Of a stretch of DNA of 32,998 bases, positions 9,741 to 20,988 are shown piece by piece (the stretch's first letter is position 1; every line of letters begins with the position of its first letter). A program made the position numbers and the translations under genes. This DNA is from Haplomitrium mnioides (Eukaryota; Marchantiophyta; Haplomitriopsida; Calobryales), in assembly GCA_049999725.1 (NCBI GenBank), contig JBNGIS010038583.1:1-32998 (forward strand). Direction: 5' to 3'. The notes beneath the pieces were generated by a model that ran no database searches, had not been told where the DNA came from, and saw only the letters and a program-made list of their open reading frames with translations.

Positions 9741-10418
9741 TCAACCATCTAATGATACATCCGATGTATAACCTGGTAAATCCTCTGTTGTTTCACCGTG
9801 ATAAACCTCTTTCATTAAGGGCAGAGTAATCTGTAGACTGCTTCCAAAAGAAATTTTCTTCTTCTTCCAGTCGGTAACCACTCCAGCCTTGTATAACCAA
9901 GGTTGTCCTAACAATAATGGATAGGAACTCTCCATTGGAGGCTTGATTACTACGTAATCCAACTTGAATGTAACCCCACCAATTATTGTCAGAATGTCCT
10001 TTAATATCCCTGTCGGATCCACTCTCGTTTGATCAGCCATTCTCAGAATCTTCCGGGTCGGCTTCAATCCTCGAATCTCCAGATCTTGCATTGTCTTTTC
10101 AATCATTATATTTACCCCAAAGCCTCCATCTACTGGAACGCTCTTGACAATACACCCGGCTATCTCCACATCAACCTCAAGAGCACCTCGATCATCATGA
10201 ATTTCCGCAGTCCAGGAATGGACAATCGGAAGAACTAGCTTCCTCATTTTTCCCTTTGCCAGTCTTTGGACTGCTCTTTTTGCCTGCAGAAAGGCTCGTA
10301 ATAGTTCTTCAAATGCAACATTCGCCTGTCGTCCACCAATATCTTTTGCCAAGTCATAGCCTTGGGGTAATTCATCGACTTTGGCTTTTTCCAATCTAGA
10401 GGGAGAGGATTCTTGGAA
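9741..10418 (-). pseudogene. Aspartic protease region of element A
   Basis: Retropepsin-like protease that would cleave the Gag-Pol polyprotein. The active-site loop reads PVDGGFGVNIM, so the usual Asp-Ser/Thr-Gly triad is Asp-Gly-Gly. It is followed by LRMADQTRVDPTGIL, the LDYVVIKP strand and the conserved LLLGQPWLY segment. Element C has the same Asp-Gly-Gly, so this is lineage-typical and not damage. A TGA at 10419-10421 separates it from upstream sequence in the same frame, in the context Lys-Lys-Val-stop-Phe-Gln, consistent with CGA to TGA. Confidence 0.88.
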
Positions 10419-12405
10419 TCAAACTTTCTTTGGTGAGGATTTTTCCAATTCAGCACGGACTTCCTCAGAGATGTCCCGATCCACAGAAGCAAACAATTTC
10501 AGATTATTTCGGTCGTAATCTAAATCAGACACATCTTTATTAATTAATGGACGCTTTAACATTTTGACCATGGGGTTTTTGAGTGAATCTTTCTCTCCTG
10601 CTTTCTTCCGATCTTGGCTTTGGGTCTTCACACGATAGACCTGATAATCCTCATCGGACTCTACTTCCACCTGTGCCACTTCGAACTGATCGTCATCTTC
10701 AGGAATTTGAACATAGCGTATTGCCCGTTAAGGTCCTTGCATTGGCTTTGGTATGGCCTCCCTCCTTACAATTCCCGCAAAGGGGAATATTTCCGATCTG
10801 TGGCTTCGGATGGGGACATGAATTTGCAAAATGGTTCGGATCCCCACAATTGAAGCACACCATCCTTTGAGGTCATGTTGGCCTCACTAGATGTAAAACA
10901 GTTCTAGGAATCCCAGGTGCATGCGGCTGATTAGAGTACTGCTGAGTTCCATCAGGTCCGATAAACGAATACACAAGCTCCGTCTGATTAAGATACACCG
11001 GCTCATGATCTTGCGCATATTGAACTTGTGGCATTAGTTCCTTCTGATTCCTTGCCAGAATCATATTTGATAGACTTTTGCATGTTGCCAACATGTGACC
11101 TGGCCTCCGATAGTAGGTACAGTACATACTATTTGAATCCATCTGACATTCCGATGCAATATGTCCTTCCCTTGCACAATTTGTATAGTAAATCCTCTAT
11201 CTTTCCGCAGCAGATACTTGCTTTGCCTTCGGCGCTGTCAGCCGAACTTCCAATCTTGCAAATTTCTTTCCCAAATCTGCTACTGCAGATTTCAAAGTTC
11301 TGGACTCCGACTTCCGATTCTTAGAGGTCCATTCTTCTTCTTCTGAGTCGGATTCCAATTGTGCCGATTCATCGGTATCCGATCCTGACTCCGAAGATGT
11401 AGGAAGTTCATTATCTGATTCCATCATTTTTTTCCCTTTCTTTTCTTCTCTTGTAAACGCTCCAATCTTGGATTCAATATTCCAATTGGAGAGTTCAAAT
11501 GTCTCTGCAGCCTCTATTGCATCTTGCAAAGTTACCGGCTTTTGCTGCCTACAATATCTCTGCATTGAAGGAGCCAAACCTTTGATGTAGGTATCCAATA
11601 GAAACAATTCTCCTTGTGGTGGATCAAGCTTGGATGCCAACCTTTTAACTTCATGTGTATATTTCTTTAAGGACATGCGCTTTGTTCTTTTGATCCTCAA
11701 CAAATCCACCATTACTCACGACTCATAGCCTGTATCCCGGAAATGCTTTAACAGAGCAGCTCTTAACAAATGATATGTAGACTTTGATACTGCATCCAAA
11801 GACGCATACCATTTTTGAGCCAGATGTGTCAACAGCCCTGGTAAAATCTGCAGCCGATCATCATTTGCATCTTCTCCATTTGCTTTGGACACCGAATGAA
11901 AACGATCTACGAAAAGATCTACCGCATCTCCTCCCTTGTTTCCGCTAAAGTAGAAATATTTGAGACGAGTCTTGATAGGATTGGCCATCTGAGCCAGTCC
12001 TTGTACTGGAATGGGAGATCCTCCTCCTCCTCCTCCTCCCGGTAATCCAGGCGGAGTATTTTCTTTGGATTCAGAGGATGGCTCCGAAAAAGGCCTTGCT
12101 CCGAACAATGGATTTGGAAACTCCCCCAAAGGGTTATCTCCTTCCTCCGAATGGATAGATCTTACCTCTTCTTCCGATTCCTCTTCAAACTCAGATGCTC
12201 TGCCTTCAATATCACGGACTCTGTCTTGCACCGATGTCCCTTCCCCGCTTCCAACTGGGGAACCAAATCTTAGTGCTCTTCTTGATGTAATCCACGCTTG
12301 CCTCGAGATATCACGTCTTCTTTGCCTTTCTTCTCTAGCCAATTGTCGTTCCAATCTACCCTCAAATCCCAGATGAGTACTAGAATCCCAAGGTGCTCTA
12401 GACAT
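10419..12405 (-). pseudogene. Gag of element A with a zinc-knuckle array
   Basis: Starts at an ATG 92 bases after the primer binding site. The N-terminal part is Arg/Glu-rich with a seven-Gly run (encoded near 12015). The retrotransposon Gag core follows (KYFYFSGNKGGDAVDLFV, LAQKWYASL, LLKHFRDTG), then an acidic Ser/Asp/Glu stretch and four CCHC-type knuckles. The first lost its lead Cys (YTNCAREGHIASEC), the second lost one Cys (CTYYRRPGHMLATC), and the third is intact (CFNCGDPNHFANSC). In the fourth the last Cys is displaced by a frameshift (CGNCKEGGHTKA). In-frame stops: TGA at 11716-11718, TAG at 11197-11199 and TGA near 10873, then frameshifts near 10710-10740. Gag packages element RNA; the knuckles bind nucleic acid. 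Confidence 0.88.
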
Positions 12406-12496
12406 ATGGCAGAGAAAGTCACCTTAATTATCCTGATTCTTCTTCAAGATTCTTATACAAGCAATTTTCTTTTCTCTTGTCACCAAACCATTCGCC

Positions 12497-12514
12497 TCCC
12501 CGGCAACGGCGCCA
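12497..12514 (-). other. Primer binding site, tRNA-Asp type (element A)
   Basis: The minus strand reads TGGCGCCGTTGCCGGGGA, an 18-base match to the 3' end of plant tRNA-Asp as I know it. It is separated from the LTR edge by ten bases (TGCAAATTTT). This is the usual primer choice of Athila/Tat-like elements. Confidence 0.92.
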
Positions 12515-12524
12515 AAAATTTGCA

Positions 12525-15500
12525 TGTAGTATAGAGGTGATACCGACAATTTGAGATTTACCCTTCTCCGGGTTCTTTTACTCGGGGAGGACAGTGGTTT
12601 TGTGACAAAAGAATCTTATTTCTCAAGGAAAACTTCACTCTCAGAATTCAGGACAATCCAGGGTTCATGATCACCTTCCCCAGGCTCCAAATTGAATTCC
12701 AAGATTTTGAATCGGATTGCATTAACCCCACAAACAAAATCCGAAGCACTACTTCTGGTTCTATCTGACACTTCCAAAGCTCTCCTTCTGACCCTGTTCC
12801 GCCAACAGTCCAATGCCATAGTCAACTCAAAAGCTTGACTGTCTCATCCTTTCCTGTACTTCCCCGTACGTTGACCTAAACTACTACACGACACCTTTGC
12901 TGACGTCACTTCTGACTTTTCCCGCTACACGACAATCGTACACTTTGAAACTCCGCCGTCCGATGTCGTTTTCTTCCTGGAAGATTGACCGTCGTTCCGC
13001 TAGTTCCTTCGGACTTCAGAAATCCCTCTTTGGATTGAACCTCGACCCCTTCCGAATCCGAACTTCTGGCTCCTAGCGTAAACTTCCGCTAGACACCTCC
13101 TTTTGCCACGCGTCCTTTCGATGCTTCAGATCCTTTGGATCCCCTTTCCGCCTTCGCTCTTCTGATTCCCACTTCTACCAAATTTGGGCTTTGTTTATGC
13201 TTGCGCATCATCCGAGCAATCCATTTTCTCCCTTGCGAATCACAAGGACAAAGGAGAAGCTTCTTTGGCTCTCCTATCTTCTTCTTTTCTCTCTCCTTCC
13301 TCTCGTAGCTAGTTACGCTGGGTCTTCGGATTTAAGGTTTGCACCTTGAGCAAAGGATTGGAAATTCTCAGTGATTCCCAGTCCGTCAACTGAAACTTAA
13401 CCCCACAGATCCGTCAATCTGTACGGCTAATTCTCACCGATTCTTTCCTTTCATCTTTTTGCCTTTTCAACAAGGCTCCTACTTGCCTCAGCGATCAGGT
13501 AGGCCCTATGATGTGCTTGGGATACACCTCCCTGCTGCAGCCGACTACCTTCCTCGGAAACTTTGCTGATTTTTAACACATCATCCATTCAAAGTCAAAT
13601 TCCGAAAAGCTTAAACCGATTCTGCCTTCTTTCTTCAGACGACAATCCGCACATTCATATGAACAAGAAGGCAATCCAATTAAGTTCCTTTCCTTCATCC
13701 ATAATAGATTTCCTTTATGTTCTCCCTCAGGCGGATTCTCTTCCTTACTCTAGATCAGATAACAGAATACAATCTTGACACAACTTGAAATCTTCTTGAA
13801 TGAATTTTTTACTTAACATATGGCACAAAATAGCCACCGCTTCTATAATCAATGAAAAGCTACCCTCAGTTTAAAGTCCTGAGGAGACTTATACAAAATT
13901 GAAGAATATCCAAAACAACACTTCTGAAACAACAGAAGGACTTTTTACTCTAAGGTGACTTAAACATTTCTTTCGAAGAATTTACTTGAAATAAATCCCG
14001 AGTTACTTCTAAGTATCTCCTCTCCTCCAGAGTTGCGAATTGCTCTCGCACGTTCAATACCTCCTGATTGGCCTCATCTAAATCGAACACAAGCCTTTGC
14101 ATGCTTACATCCATAATATCCAGAGTCGCATTTCGGACCTGCTGAACCTTGTCCCACATTTGTTTCAATCCTGTCGCATTGCAAGCTGATTTCAACAGAT
14201 CTTCCAAAAATTCCCGTTTCTCTCTTTCCAAGGTGTCTTTTTGCCATTCTGCCAATTTCCTTTGGATTGTATTGGCTCAATTCTCCTGAATGGATTTCGA
14301 TGTTTGGAGCGTTTGGTATAATCGCCTCCATTCCTTTTCCTTCTCTTCGTGACTACGCTTCTCTGCCTCCATCCTTGCATCTCACTGATCAATTTGCAAG
14401 CTTCAGACTCCAGCAACACCTTTTCTCCAAAGAGTTGTTGGCTCTTCCTTCTTTCCTCGTGAAGCTCCTTCTCTACCTTCGCGAATTTCTCTTCCTAGAA
14501 ATAGAAGCTCTCTTCCCTTTGCTTCAACAACGCCTCCAATGCTGCAACCCGCTTTTGCAATGTCTCCACTTGAGCCAATTCCTTGGAATCTCTCTGCTTC
14601 TCTTTTTGCAATTGCGCTAAGGATTTCCGAAGAAGCTTAGAAGTCTTCCTTTCTTCTTTGATCATTCTCTCCAATTGCCCCTCCTTGATCTCAATCTTTT
14701 GTTTTAGCAATTGAGAGGTACTCACCCAGTTCTCGGACTCGGTATTGGATTCTCTTTCAATCATTTTCGCTTTCTTCCCAATAGCCGGAAGCTCATTCGA
14801 CGACTCCTCCGAAGCCGTTTTCAAGCTTTCCTTTGCCTCACTTTTTCCTTCCTTTTCTTCCTCCACTTGGCATTCCTCTGCATTATGGCCTTCATGCTCC
14901 AAAGGACTCAACACTAGCTGTAGACGACCCTCTCCCGATCTCGCATTACGAACCTCTAGAAGCACTACACCGGCCTCCTCTTCTTCGGCTTTTGGAATTG
15001 CCACTGAGCTTGCCATAGAATCCCTTCTAGGATCCGAACTTAGACCTGCTCCATCTCCTTTTTTCTAGGCTTCTCACTGGGCATCCAATTTCTCGAATGT
15101 TCTGTCCCAATTGGCACTTTCTTTTCCAAAATCTATCATATCAATGGTCCGCTCCTCTCTTGGCTTCTGACATTCTAAGGGGTAAACTCCAGTATCCTTA
15201 GATATCTTTCCTGCTTGACTGGACTTTGCCACCCATATTTCCTTTGAGTCCGTTCGAGCCCTCTTTTGTGGCTTCGGATAAGGCGAATTGGAAATTCGGA
15301 TTTCCACTCTTTCTATCGGAATCGGATCAACGGAAGGCATCTTCCATGGTTTCCTTCCAGGCTTACTTGGGACTCCATTTGTCCAGATTGTCTCTTCTGA
15401 AACTGTCCTCTGGTTCCTTGCTAGCAAGTCCCGCTCTTCCGAAGTACAAACTCCGTTGGCTTCCATATGATGTAGAATAAATGTTGCATTCCAGATAAGT

Positions 15501-16541
15501 GGAGTCTTCCCCCAGTTGATCTGAAAATAGGCAAGAACCCTATTGTAAATAAACTGGGCCATCCTCTTGGTGTGCCCTCTCTATGCGTTTAACAAAACGA
15601 ACAGATTTGTCTTTGTAGCATATCTGGGCTTTGGCTGAAAAAGAATTATGCCAAAAACTTGCACGAATTCTTGCAACAAGGGATCGGTTATCTCTTAGAT
15701 CTTGTAACCATCATTGGTTAGAGACGGATCGGGACACAGATAGGCAAGATGCCCATCCTGCTTCAATTTTGCTTCTGGGTTATCTGTCTCAAGAAGATGG
15801 TAAATTTTACTTACCGCTTCTTCAATGTAATGTACGAATTCCCCTCGGAAGGAGAACACCAATTCTCCATCAACTACTTCCACTCTCTCAAAGTTCCCCT
15901 GGCTGATCATACTTTGTAAGTTATGATTCCAGATCCTCCCCGCAAAGTTCCAAAGCCCTCGGCTTCTCAGAACCTTCCTCAAATCATAGGAAATTGCCAG
16001 CAGATGGGGACTCTTCATTGGCCCCATAGGCACAAACTCTCCATCCCTCTTGATTTCCTTTGCTTGCATTTCTTCCGCAATCGGAACTACCCCCTCAAGA
16101 ATTCTTTCCGTCTATGCTAGAACAATTGATTCGAATAGAAAATGCTTCTGCTCTGATCTCCTTGTAGCAACTCTTCCTCCCCTGGCTCTCGTCACTCTCC
16201 ACAATCTCCTTAGCATGGCTTCTTTGTTTGATAAAATGAACACCCAATTCAAAGTCTCAGGAAACCGTTTAACAACTCTCTTTCATAAAACCAGCAAACG
16301 GCGCCCTTCCGAAACCGAAATTGAACACTTATCCGACCGTTGGCTCTTTCGAAGTGATAATATGAAGGACCGTTCGCTGATCTGACATCCGATTCTGACT
16401 TCTCATCTTCCACAGACTCCCAAAGATAGATTTTTCACCAATTTTTATCTTCTCTGAAGCTCTCGGCATGCTTCTTTTTCTTTAAATTTCCCCAAATGGG
16501 CTTATTTTTGAATAATCCTATAGAACTCTGTCTGTGTCACA
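12525..16541 (-). repeat. 5' LTR of element A (~4.0 kb)
   Basis: The outer edge is at 16541 (minus-strand start TGTGACACAG), matched by the 3' LTR fragment at 1-118. The inner edge at 12525 (plus strand TGTAGTATAG) is set by the primer binding site and by likeness to the inner edge of element C (TGTCGTAGCA). If TGCATG at 12521 is the edge instead, the LTR is four bases longer. Bases 12525-13949 show no coding signal and should hold promoter, R and U5. Bases 13950-16216 hold a long decayed sense ORF. A left copy is needed to confirm that the whole ORF is present in both LTRs. Confidence 0.88.
13950..16216 (-). pseudogene. Long coiled-coil ORF carried inside the LTR of element A
   Basis: A decayed reading frame of about 755 codons in element sense. 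From the ATG at 16216 one frame runs about 600 codons and is broken only by stops at 16112 (TAG), 15695 (TAA), 15581 (TAG), 15074 (TGA), 15065 (TAG) and 14495 (TAG). After a frameshift near 14360 it continues, past a TGA at 14277, to a stop at 13950. The N-terminal third looks globular (for example LWNFAGRIWNHNLQSMI, HYIEEAVSKIYHLLETD). A middle part has LAYFQINWGKTPLIWNATF and ANGVCTSEERDLLARNQRT, then a Pro/Lys/Arg-rich stretch. The C-terminal third is strongly Glu/Lys/Leu-rich with coiled-coil pattern (KRVAALEALLKQREE, LEREKREFLEDLLK). Further coding-like sequence lies up to about 16450 in another frame. No family is recognised with certainty. It is not integrase, RT or gag. Confidence 0.7.
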
Positions 16542-16712
16542 CTTCCTCTTCGAGTTTGCTCTCACCACTCAATTTTGCATAAACAACAACCCCCTCCACT
16601 TTGCAGCAATCCGAGCTATACTCCCCCTGCAGGCGTGCGTCCCCCCAACGAATTCTTGATCAAGATCGACCCACTCCTCTTCGTTGGACTTTGGCTTTTT
16701 TCTTGTTAACAA

Positions 16713-16997
16713 TTATTTCTTGACAAGCTGATACCTGGCAGACAGCTCGCATTTAACGGTCATCTCTTTGAAGCATTCAAGATCGGGGGAGGAAGATTTT
16801 TGGAGAAGTCTTGGCTGAACCCTGCTTTCGATTCGTAGTGCTCTCCCTTGCAGATTTTTGATCAGGATCGCCTTGTCACTAGTTGCATCAGCAACCCTAT
16901 AGCAATCTCGATTCGATTCCTTCAAAACATCTTGTTGAGCGCAGATCCAAAGTTTGGACGGAGAGGTTTTTCCACAAAGAAATTCAAAGAAATTCAT
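16713..16997 (-). other. Unidentified small reading frame in LTR-like remnant
   Basis: Ninety-four codons, mixed composition with several Cys (LWICAQQDVL, DLECFKEMTVKCEL). Beyond the stop at 16713 the same or a neighbouring frame stays coding-like (NEEEWVDLDQEF). No domain is recognised. It could be a fragment of another LTR-borne ORF or chance. Confidence 0.25.
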
Positions 16998-17154
16998 TTG
17001 GAGGGGATTGGATTCACAGCAGATGGTTCACCCAACGCATCTCGCAGACTAATTCTCGATTATCATCGATTCTCGTCGCTTCTATGATGCCACGATCGCA
17101 TGCAGACCCCCGCAAGCCGCCACGCTTTCGCAAGTGCTCGCGGACCCTCGCAAG

Positions 17155-17482
17155 CCACCACGTCATCCACAAACCTCCTCGAAACCCTGCCATTGCTCTT
17201 TGGAACCTTGCCATCGCTCTTCGGAGCCTCGCCATCGCTTGCGGACCATCGCAAGCCGCTACGTCATCCGCAAACCTCCTCCAAACCCCACTGTTGCTCT
17301 TCGAAACCTCGCCGTCACTCGCAGAACCCCACAGGTTGCCATGTGTCCCGCCCGCCACGTCATCCGTAGCTGCGCCATCCGATGCTGCCCTGCAAAAGGG
17401 TAGGCGGATCGACGCCTTGACCGGATTCCGCGGTTGACCCGCGCTGACTCCTCCTCTCTTCCGCGGATGCCACGTCATCCGC
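17155..17482. promoter_or_regulatory. Cluster of CCACGTCATCCG-type words
   Basis: Near-identical words at 17158, 17260, 17355 and 17470 each contain ACGTCA, the core bound by plant bZIP factors of the TGA type and close to the ABRE core. The same word occurs in LTR D (3528, variants at 3262, 3372, 3490 and 4079) and as variants in the sequence right of element C (28853, 29164, 29199). A regulatory role is inferred from the motif only. Confidence 0.35.
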
Positions 17483-17704
17483 AAAACAGTTCCCTCCCTG
17501 AGCAAGAACGGTACCTGTTGTTACCATTTCAGACCCCGTTCGCAATAAGAACTAAGGCTCCCTTTGCTTAACTTTTCCCTCTGCTTGATATAAGAACTAT
17601 GGCAGGCTCCCTTCTGATCCCCTTCGAACTTTCAGCGTCGCCCCATCGAATTTTTGTCCTCGCCATTTCTGAAACTACGATAGGTCACCTTTTTAGCTGT
17701 TGGT

Positions 17705-17905
17705 CCCTTGCTTCTTCTTCTGGCCAAATCGTCAATTCATCGCCTTTTCACCATTCCTTGATCTTTCTTTGGCCATATTGTTGATGGATCACCTTTTTGC
17801 CCTCTTGATCTTCCTTTGGCCATATCATCAATTGATCACCTTTTGAGTACCACTTGGCTCTCCTCTGGCCAAAACTGCGTTAGATCAGTCTTTCACATCC
17901 CTCGG
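17705..17905. repeat. ~48-bp tandem repeat, four diverged copies
   Basis: TGGCC anchors at 17721, 17770, 17817 and 17866 are spaced 49, 47 and 49 bases. Each copy reads roughly CTTTGGCCATAT, then GAT(C)A(C)CTTTT. It lies just outside the left edge of element C. Confidence 0.8.
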
Positions 17906-17945
17906 TTCTCCTTCAATCAGACCCGCAATAAGTCGCCTTTTCGGC

Positions 17946-20900
17946 TGTCGTAGCAAAGTAGTGGCACTCCAACCCCGAAAAGAACAACCTGAGATCAAAC
18001 CACGCAAGATCTATTAAGAAATCTGCTCTTAATTCACTTTTACCAACTTTCCTGATTCTTTAAAGAGTTCTGAAACTACATTCTATCGGTTCAGAGATGG
18101 ACCTCTCTCCACTCTAAGATTGACAACCTTTCTTCACAAAACCAAATACTTAAACTACTACTACTACTTACTATAATAGAACAAAAGCCAAGAATTACTC
18201 AAACTGCATGACTGACACTTCTAGGATAAGAAAGTTGTTGTATAGGATGACTTTAAACTTGAGCTGAATCATAGATATTAACAAGCAACCAATTACCCAG
18301 CTTGCTTGAAACTCTCAAACCAACACTCTTGTGCCTAACTTCATTACAACACCTCACTTCCCTCAAACTAGATACTCACGCCACTCCAACCCAATATATC
18401 CCAGAGCTTGATGCTGAGAACTCAACTATAGAACGACCCTCCTGATCTCACATCCACTTGTTGTTCCTCCAACCACCCACTACTTTGTTTGCTTGTGAAA
18501 TGCCCACTTACTCCCTAGGCACACACAAATCTGAGCACTCCTTGCTCTATTGCAACCCACCAACCAACATCCACTGATTGATTGACCACAAAAGGTTCTC
18601 TCCTTAAAAATTTAACAATCTAACACTCCTACAAAAATCTTGAGTAGAACATAACTCAAATCAGATTTACTACTACCAAACACTCCACAGATCACAATTT
18701 GGAACTCAGAGCCCAGACCCACCACCAAAAGACACTCAGGTACCCACTAACATGCTCTTCTCTGATGCAATCTGACTGATTTCTTCAACTGGAACCTGCA
18801 GAACACTTACCACTAGGACCTGATCTCAATTCATTGTTCCACACACATACTGCTCCTTCCAATTTTTGCAATTTTTCCAAGAGCAGGGGAAAAACCTCAT
18901 AGACAAACAACAATTGATCTTGATTCCTTGAAGCACAAAAATTGTACAATGAGACTAACCAACAAAACAATAACTCGCCAACTGGCTTGTACCCCCTATC
19001 CTGCTCAACTGACAATAACTGTCATTCTAATTCCAATTCAAACTAACTTGCTTCTCTACACGTTAACTTCTTTACACTAAGTTTAAAATAAGAACTAACA
19101 ACTCACAAATCGTTTTTAAACTAAATAACACTCTTTCACTAACTTACACGGACTTTGCTTGCCATAAGAACAAATTACTTACAATTGTTCTTATACTAAC
19201 TTTCGAACTTTCACTAACTCTTTTGTTTCCTCTCCCTTCAATTCGAACTTTTCGAATTCCTCCAAATAGTCGTTCGCTCTTTCCAACTTTCAAACTTTTG
19301 ATTTGACTTCCACACCAAAACCACAATAAATCACCAATTTTCCATTCAACTTCTCTCCTCGCACGCCTTTCCTTTTGCGCAAAACATCGATGAGCCGCCG
19401 TTTCATATATCACTGTTTCACTTCATTGCTATTTTGCCAATCATCCTTCCGTTGATCTCCTCGGAAAGTAACCTTCCTAACCGGTGCTCCCCACTTCATA
19501 ATCCTAATCGGAACCAAATAAACGGGGGACTCCACTTTGGATCCCCACACGGACATTCAACGTAAACCCTCTTAATCGGGGTGTCCCACCTCGGAAAACA
19601 AATCGGAACCCCATTAACTGAGGTTCCCCACATAGGAAGGCGACTTTCCAAAGCCTTCTTTGGACCACTGACTTCTCTTCGGAACTTCCTTCCGCTGCTT
19701 CCGATTCTTACATAGCCCTTTAGAATTTTCAATTCCTTCTAATTACATCACAAATTTTGTCAGCCAATCACTCCCTCGTAGCCGATCGATCCTCGCTCAA
19801 CATTTTCCACAACATTTCTCCCATCGAGCTCTTACACACGACCCTAAACCTCATTCAATTTATCACAACATCTGTCATTTCCCTTTCATCAATTTCCGCA
19901 ACACCGATGTTTAATCCATTCTCCCCAGCGCAGCATTCACTCGATTCTTTCCGAATCCATTCCTTCACTTGAATTAGTCGCAGACCAATATTCAATTTAA
20001 ATAACAATTTCCATTCTTCGATTCAGCCATATTTGATTCCACAGGAAAGGAAGTCTTCACAGCAGGTCAATCGATCCTCCTTTTCCTTCATCCTTCGATT
20101 CCAATTTCTTCAATTTCAAATCCTTCACAACCTCTTTCAAGTCAATTTTGCAACAAGGAAGCCTTCGCAACATCTCCTTCAAATCAATCAAAGCCATCAC
20201 TGAATTCGCGGAGCTTGCAAAAATCAGATCGCAACATTCCTCTTCATTTTTCCATTCGTATACAGATCCTATCATCATTCAAATCATTCACATTTTATCA
20301 AACACAACTGAGATTCAACACAGCCTCGCAGAGAAGAAAATCTTTCCTTCAATTTGATCTCCTCAATCCGACATATCACAAGGAAAGAATCTTCCTGCAT
20401 ATCGATCCTCTTTTTTTCTTCCTCATCTTCGGATTACCATTTTACTCCAAACACTTTGTAACAAGTGGCCTTCCCTAGTCACCTCCAAATATCCGATAAG
20501 TCTTCTGTCGTAAGTCAGAAGCACTATATAAACATTTGACACTCATTACCTTTTGAAAGGCAGCCCCACAGGGGTGTAAGGCCACCGCTTATCACTCTGC
20601 CCCTGGACGGATCTAGTTCAGGGCACAAAAGGGCAACCTGTCCTCCAATGCACTTCTCCTGGCTATTGGGCAAGCTGTCCATCAACACTAGAACAACAGT
20701 AGATAGAAATAGATTGATAGGGGCTGGCTGACCCTCAACAATTAGATTAGTTTTACCCAAAAGAATATTATTTTTTTCTCTCTCTGAAAAGGACATCACT
20801 TCTTCATCACTTAGCCCTTTCTCCTTGGCCAATGATATCAAAAATGTTTCTCTAATCCTTACATCTTACAATTCTACATTTATTAATCCAAAACTTGAAG

Positions 20901-20985
20901 CTTTACCATTTCCTTCTTACTCCACTGCATCGAAAGAACTTGTTTGAGCTAATTCTGATTCTCTGTCAGCAATTGTGCTCCCACA
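17946..20985 (-). repeat. 3' LTR of element C (3,040 bp)
   Basis: Plus-strand ends TGTCGTAGCA and GTGCTCCCACA. The first ~1.6 kb (to about 19555) matches 27003-28570 with modest divergence and small indels, including about 30 bases at 18470 absent from the right copy. The remainder (19556-20985) has no counterpart in the right copy. The minus-strand start TGTGGGAGCACA equals that of LTR B. Apart from the small frame at 20524-20865 I see no coding signal. Confidence 0.88.
20524..20865 (-). pseudogene. Small sense reading frame near the 5' end of LTR C
   Basis: About 114 codons, beginning after a TAA at 20866-20868 and roughly 120 bases inside the LTR start. The beginning looks strongly coding (RIRETFLISLAKEKGL, EEVMSFSEREKNNILLGK); the end is less so. 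Upstream of the TAA the same frame continues coding-like to about 20920. There is no recognised domain. Its place and direction parallel the LTR ORFs of elements A and B. Confidence 0.4.
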
Positions 20986-20988
20986 TAG

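Larger units (their letters stand above)
1..16541 (-). mobile_element. Element A: nested Ty3/gypsy LTR retrotransposon
   Basis: A minus-strand element reading 5' LTR (12525-16541), primer binding site (12497-12514), gag, protease, reverse transcriptase, RNase H, integrase, polypurine tract and the start of the 3' LTR (118-1). The LTR pair is proven by near-identity of bases 1-118 with about 16424-16541. Removing two nested insertions (1099-4717 and 6136-9074) and one target duplication each leaves an internal region of about 5.84 kb. There is no chromodomain and no env-like gene between integrase and polypurine tract. The tRNA-Asp primer site and lack of a chromodomain suggest the OTA (Athila/Tat-like) branch; that placement is inferred without a tree. 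All coding parts carry stops or frameshifts, so the copy is dead. The 3' LTR runs off the window, so its target duplication cannot be checked; the right flank after base 16541 starts CTTCC. Confidence 0.9.
16542..17945 (-). repeat. LTR-like remnant between elements A and C
   Basis: No gag or pol. It shares with LTR D a GC-rich unit (17365-17445; compare 3117 and 3281), four CCACGTCATCC-type words and two ATAAGAACTA motifs (17544 and 17588) in the same order and direction. The first 450 bases include an open minus-strand stretch of 94 codons (16713-16997) of unknown identity. I could not define LTR ends, so it is best read as a truncated LTR that element C or element A landed in. Confidence 0.5.

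Noticed and set aside
18785-19015. Small frame (about 76 codons) present in both LTRs of element C (also 27811-28041)
   Set aside because: Its duplication is explained by the LTR pair. Conservation between the copies is not better in the frame than around it, and no domain is visible.
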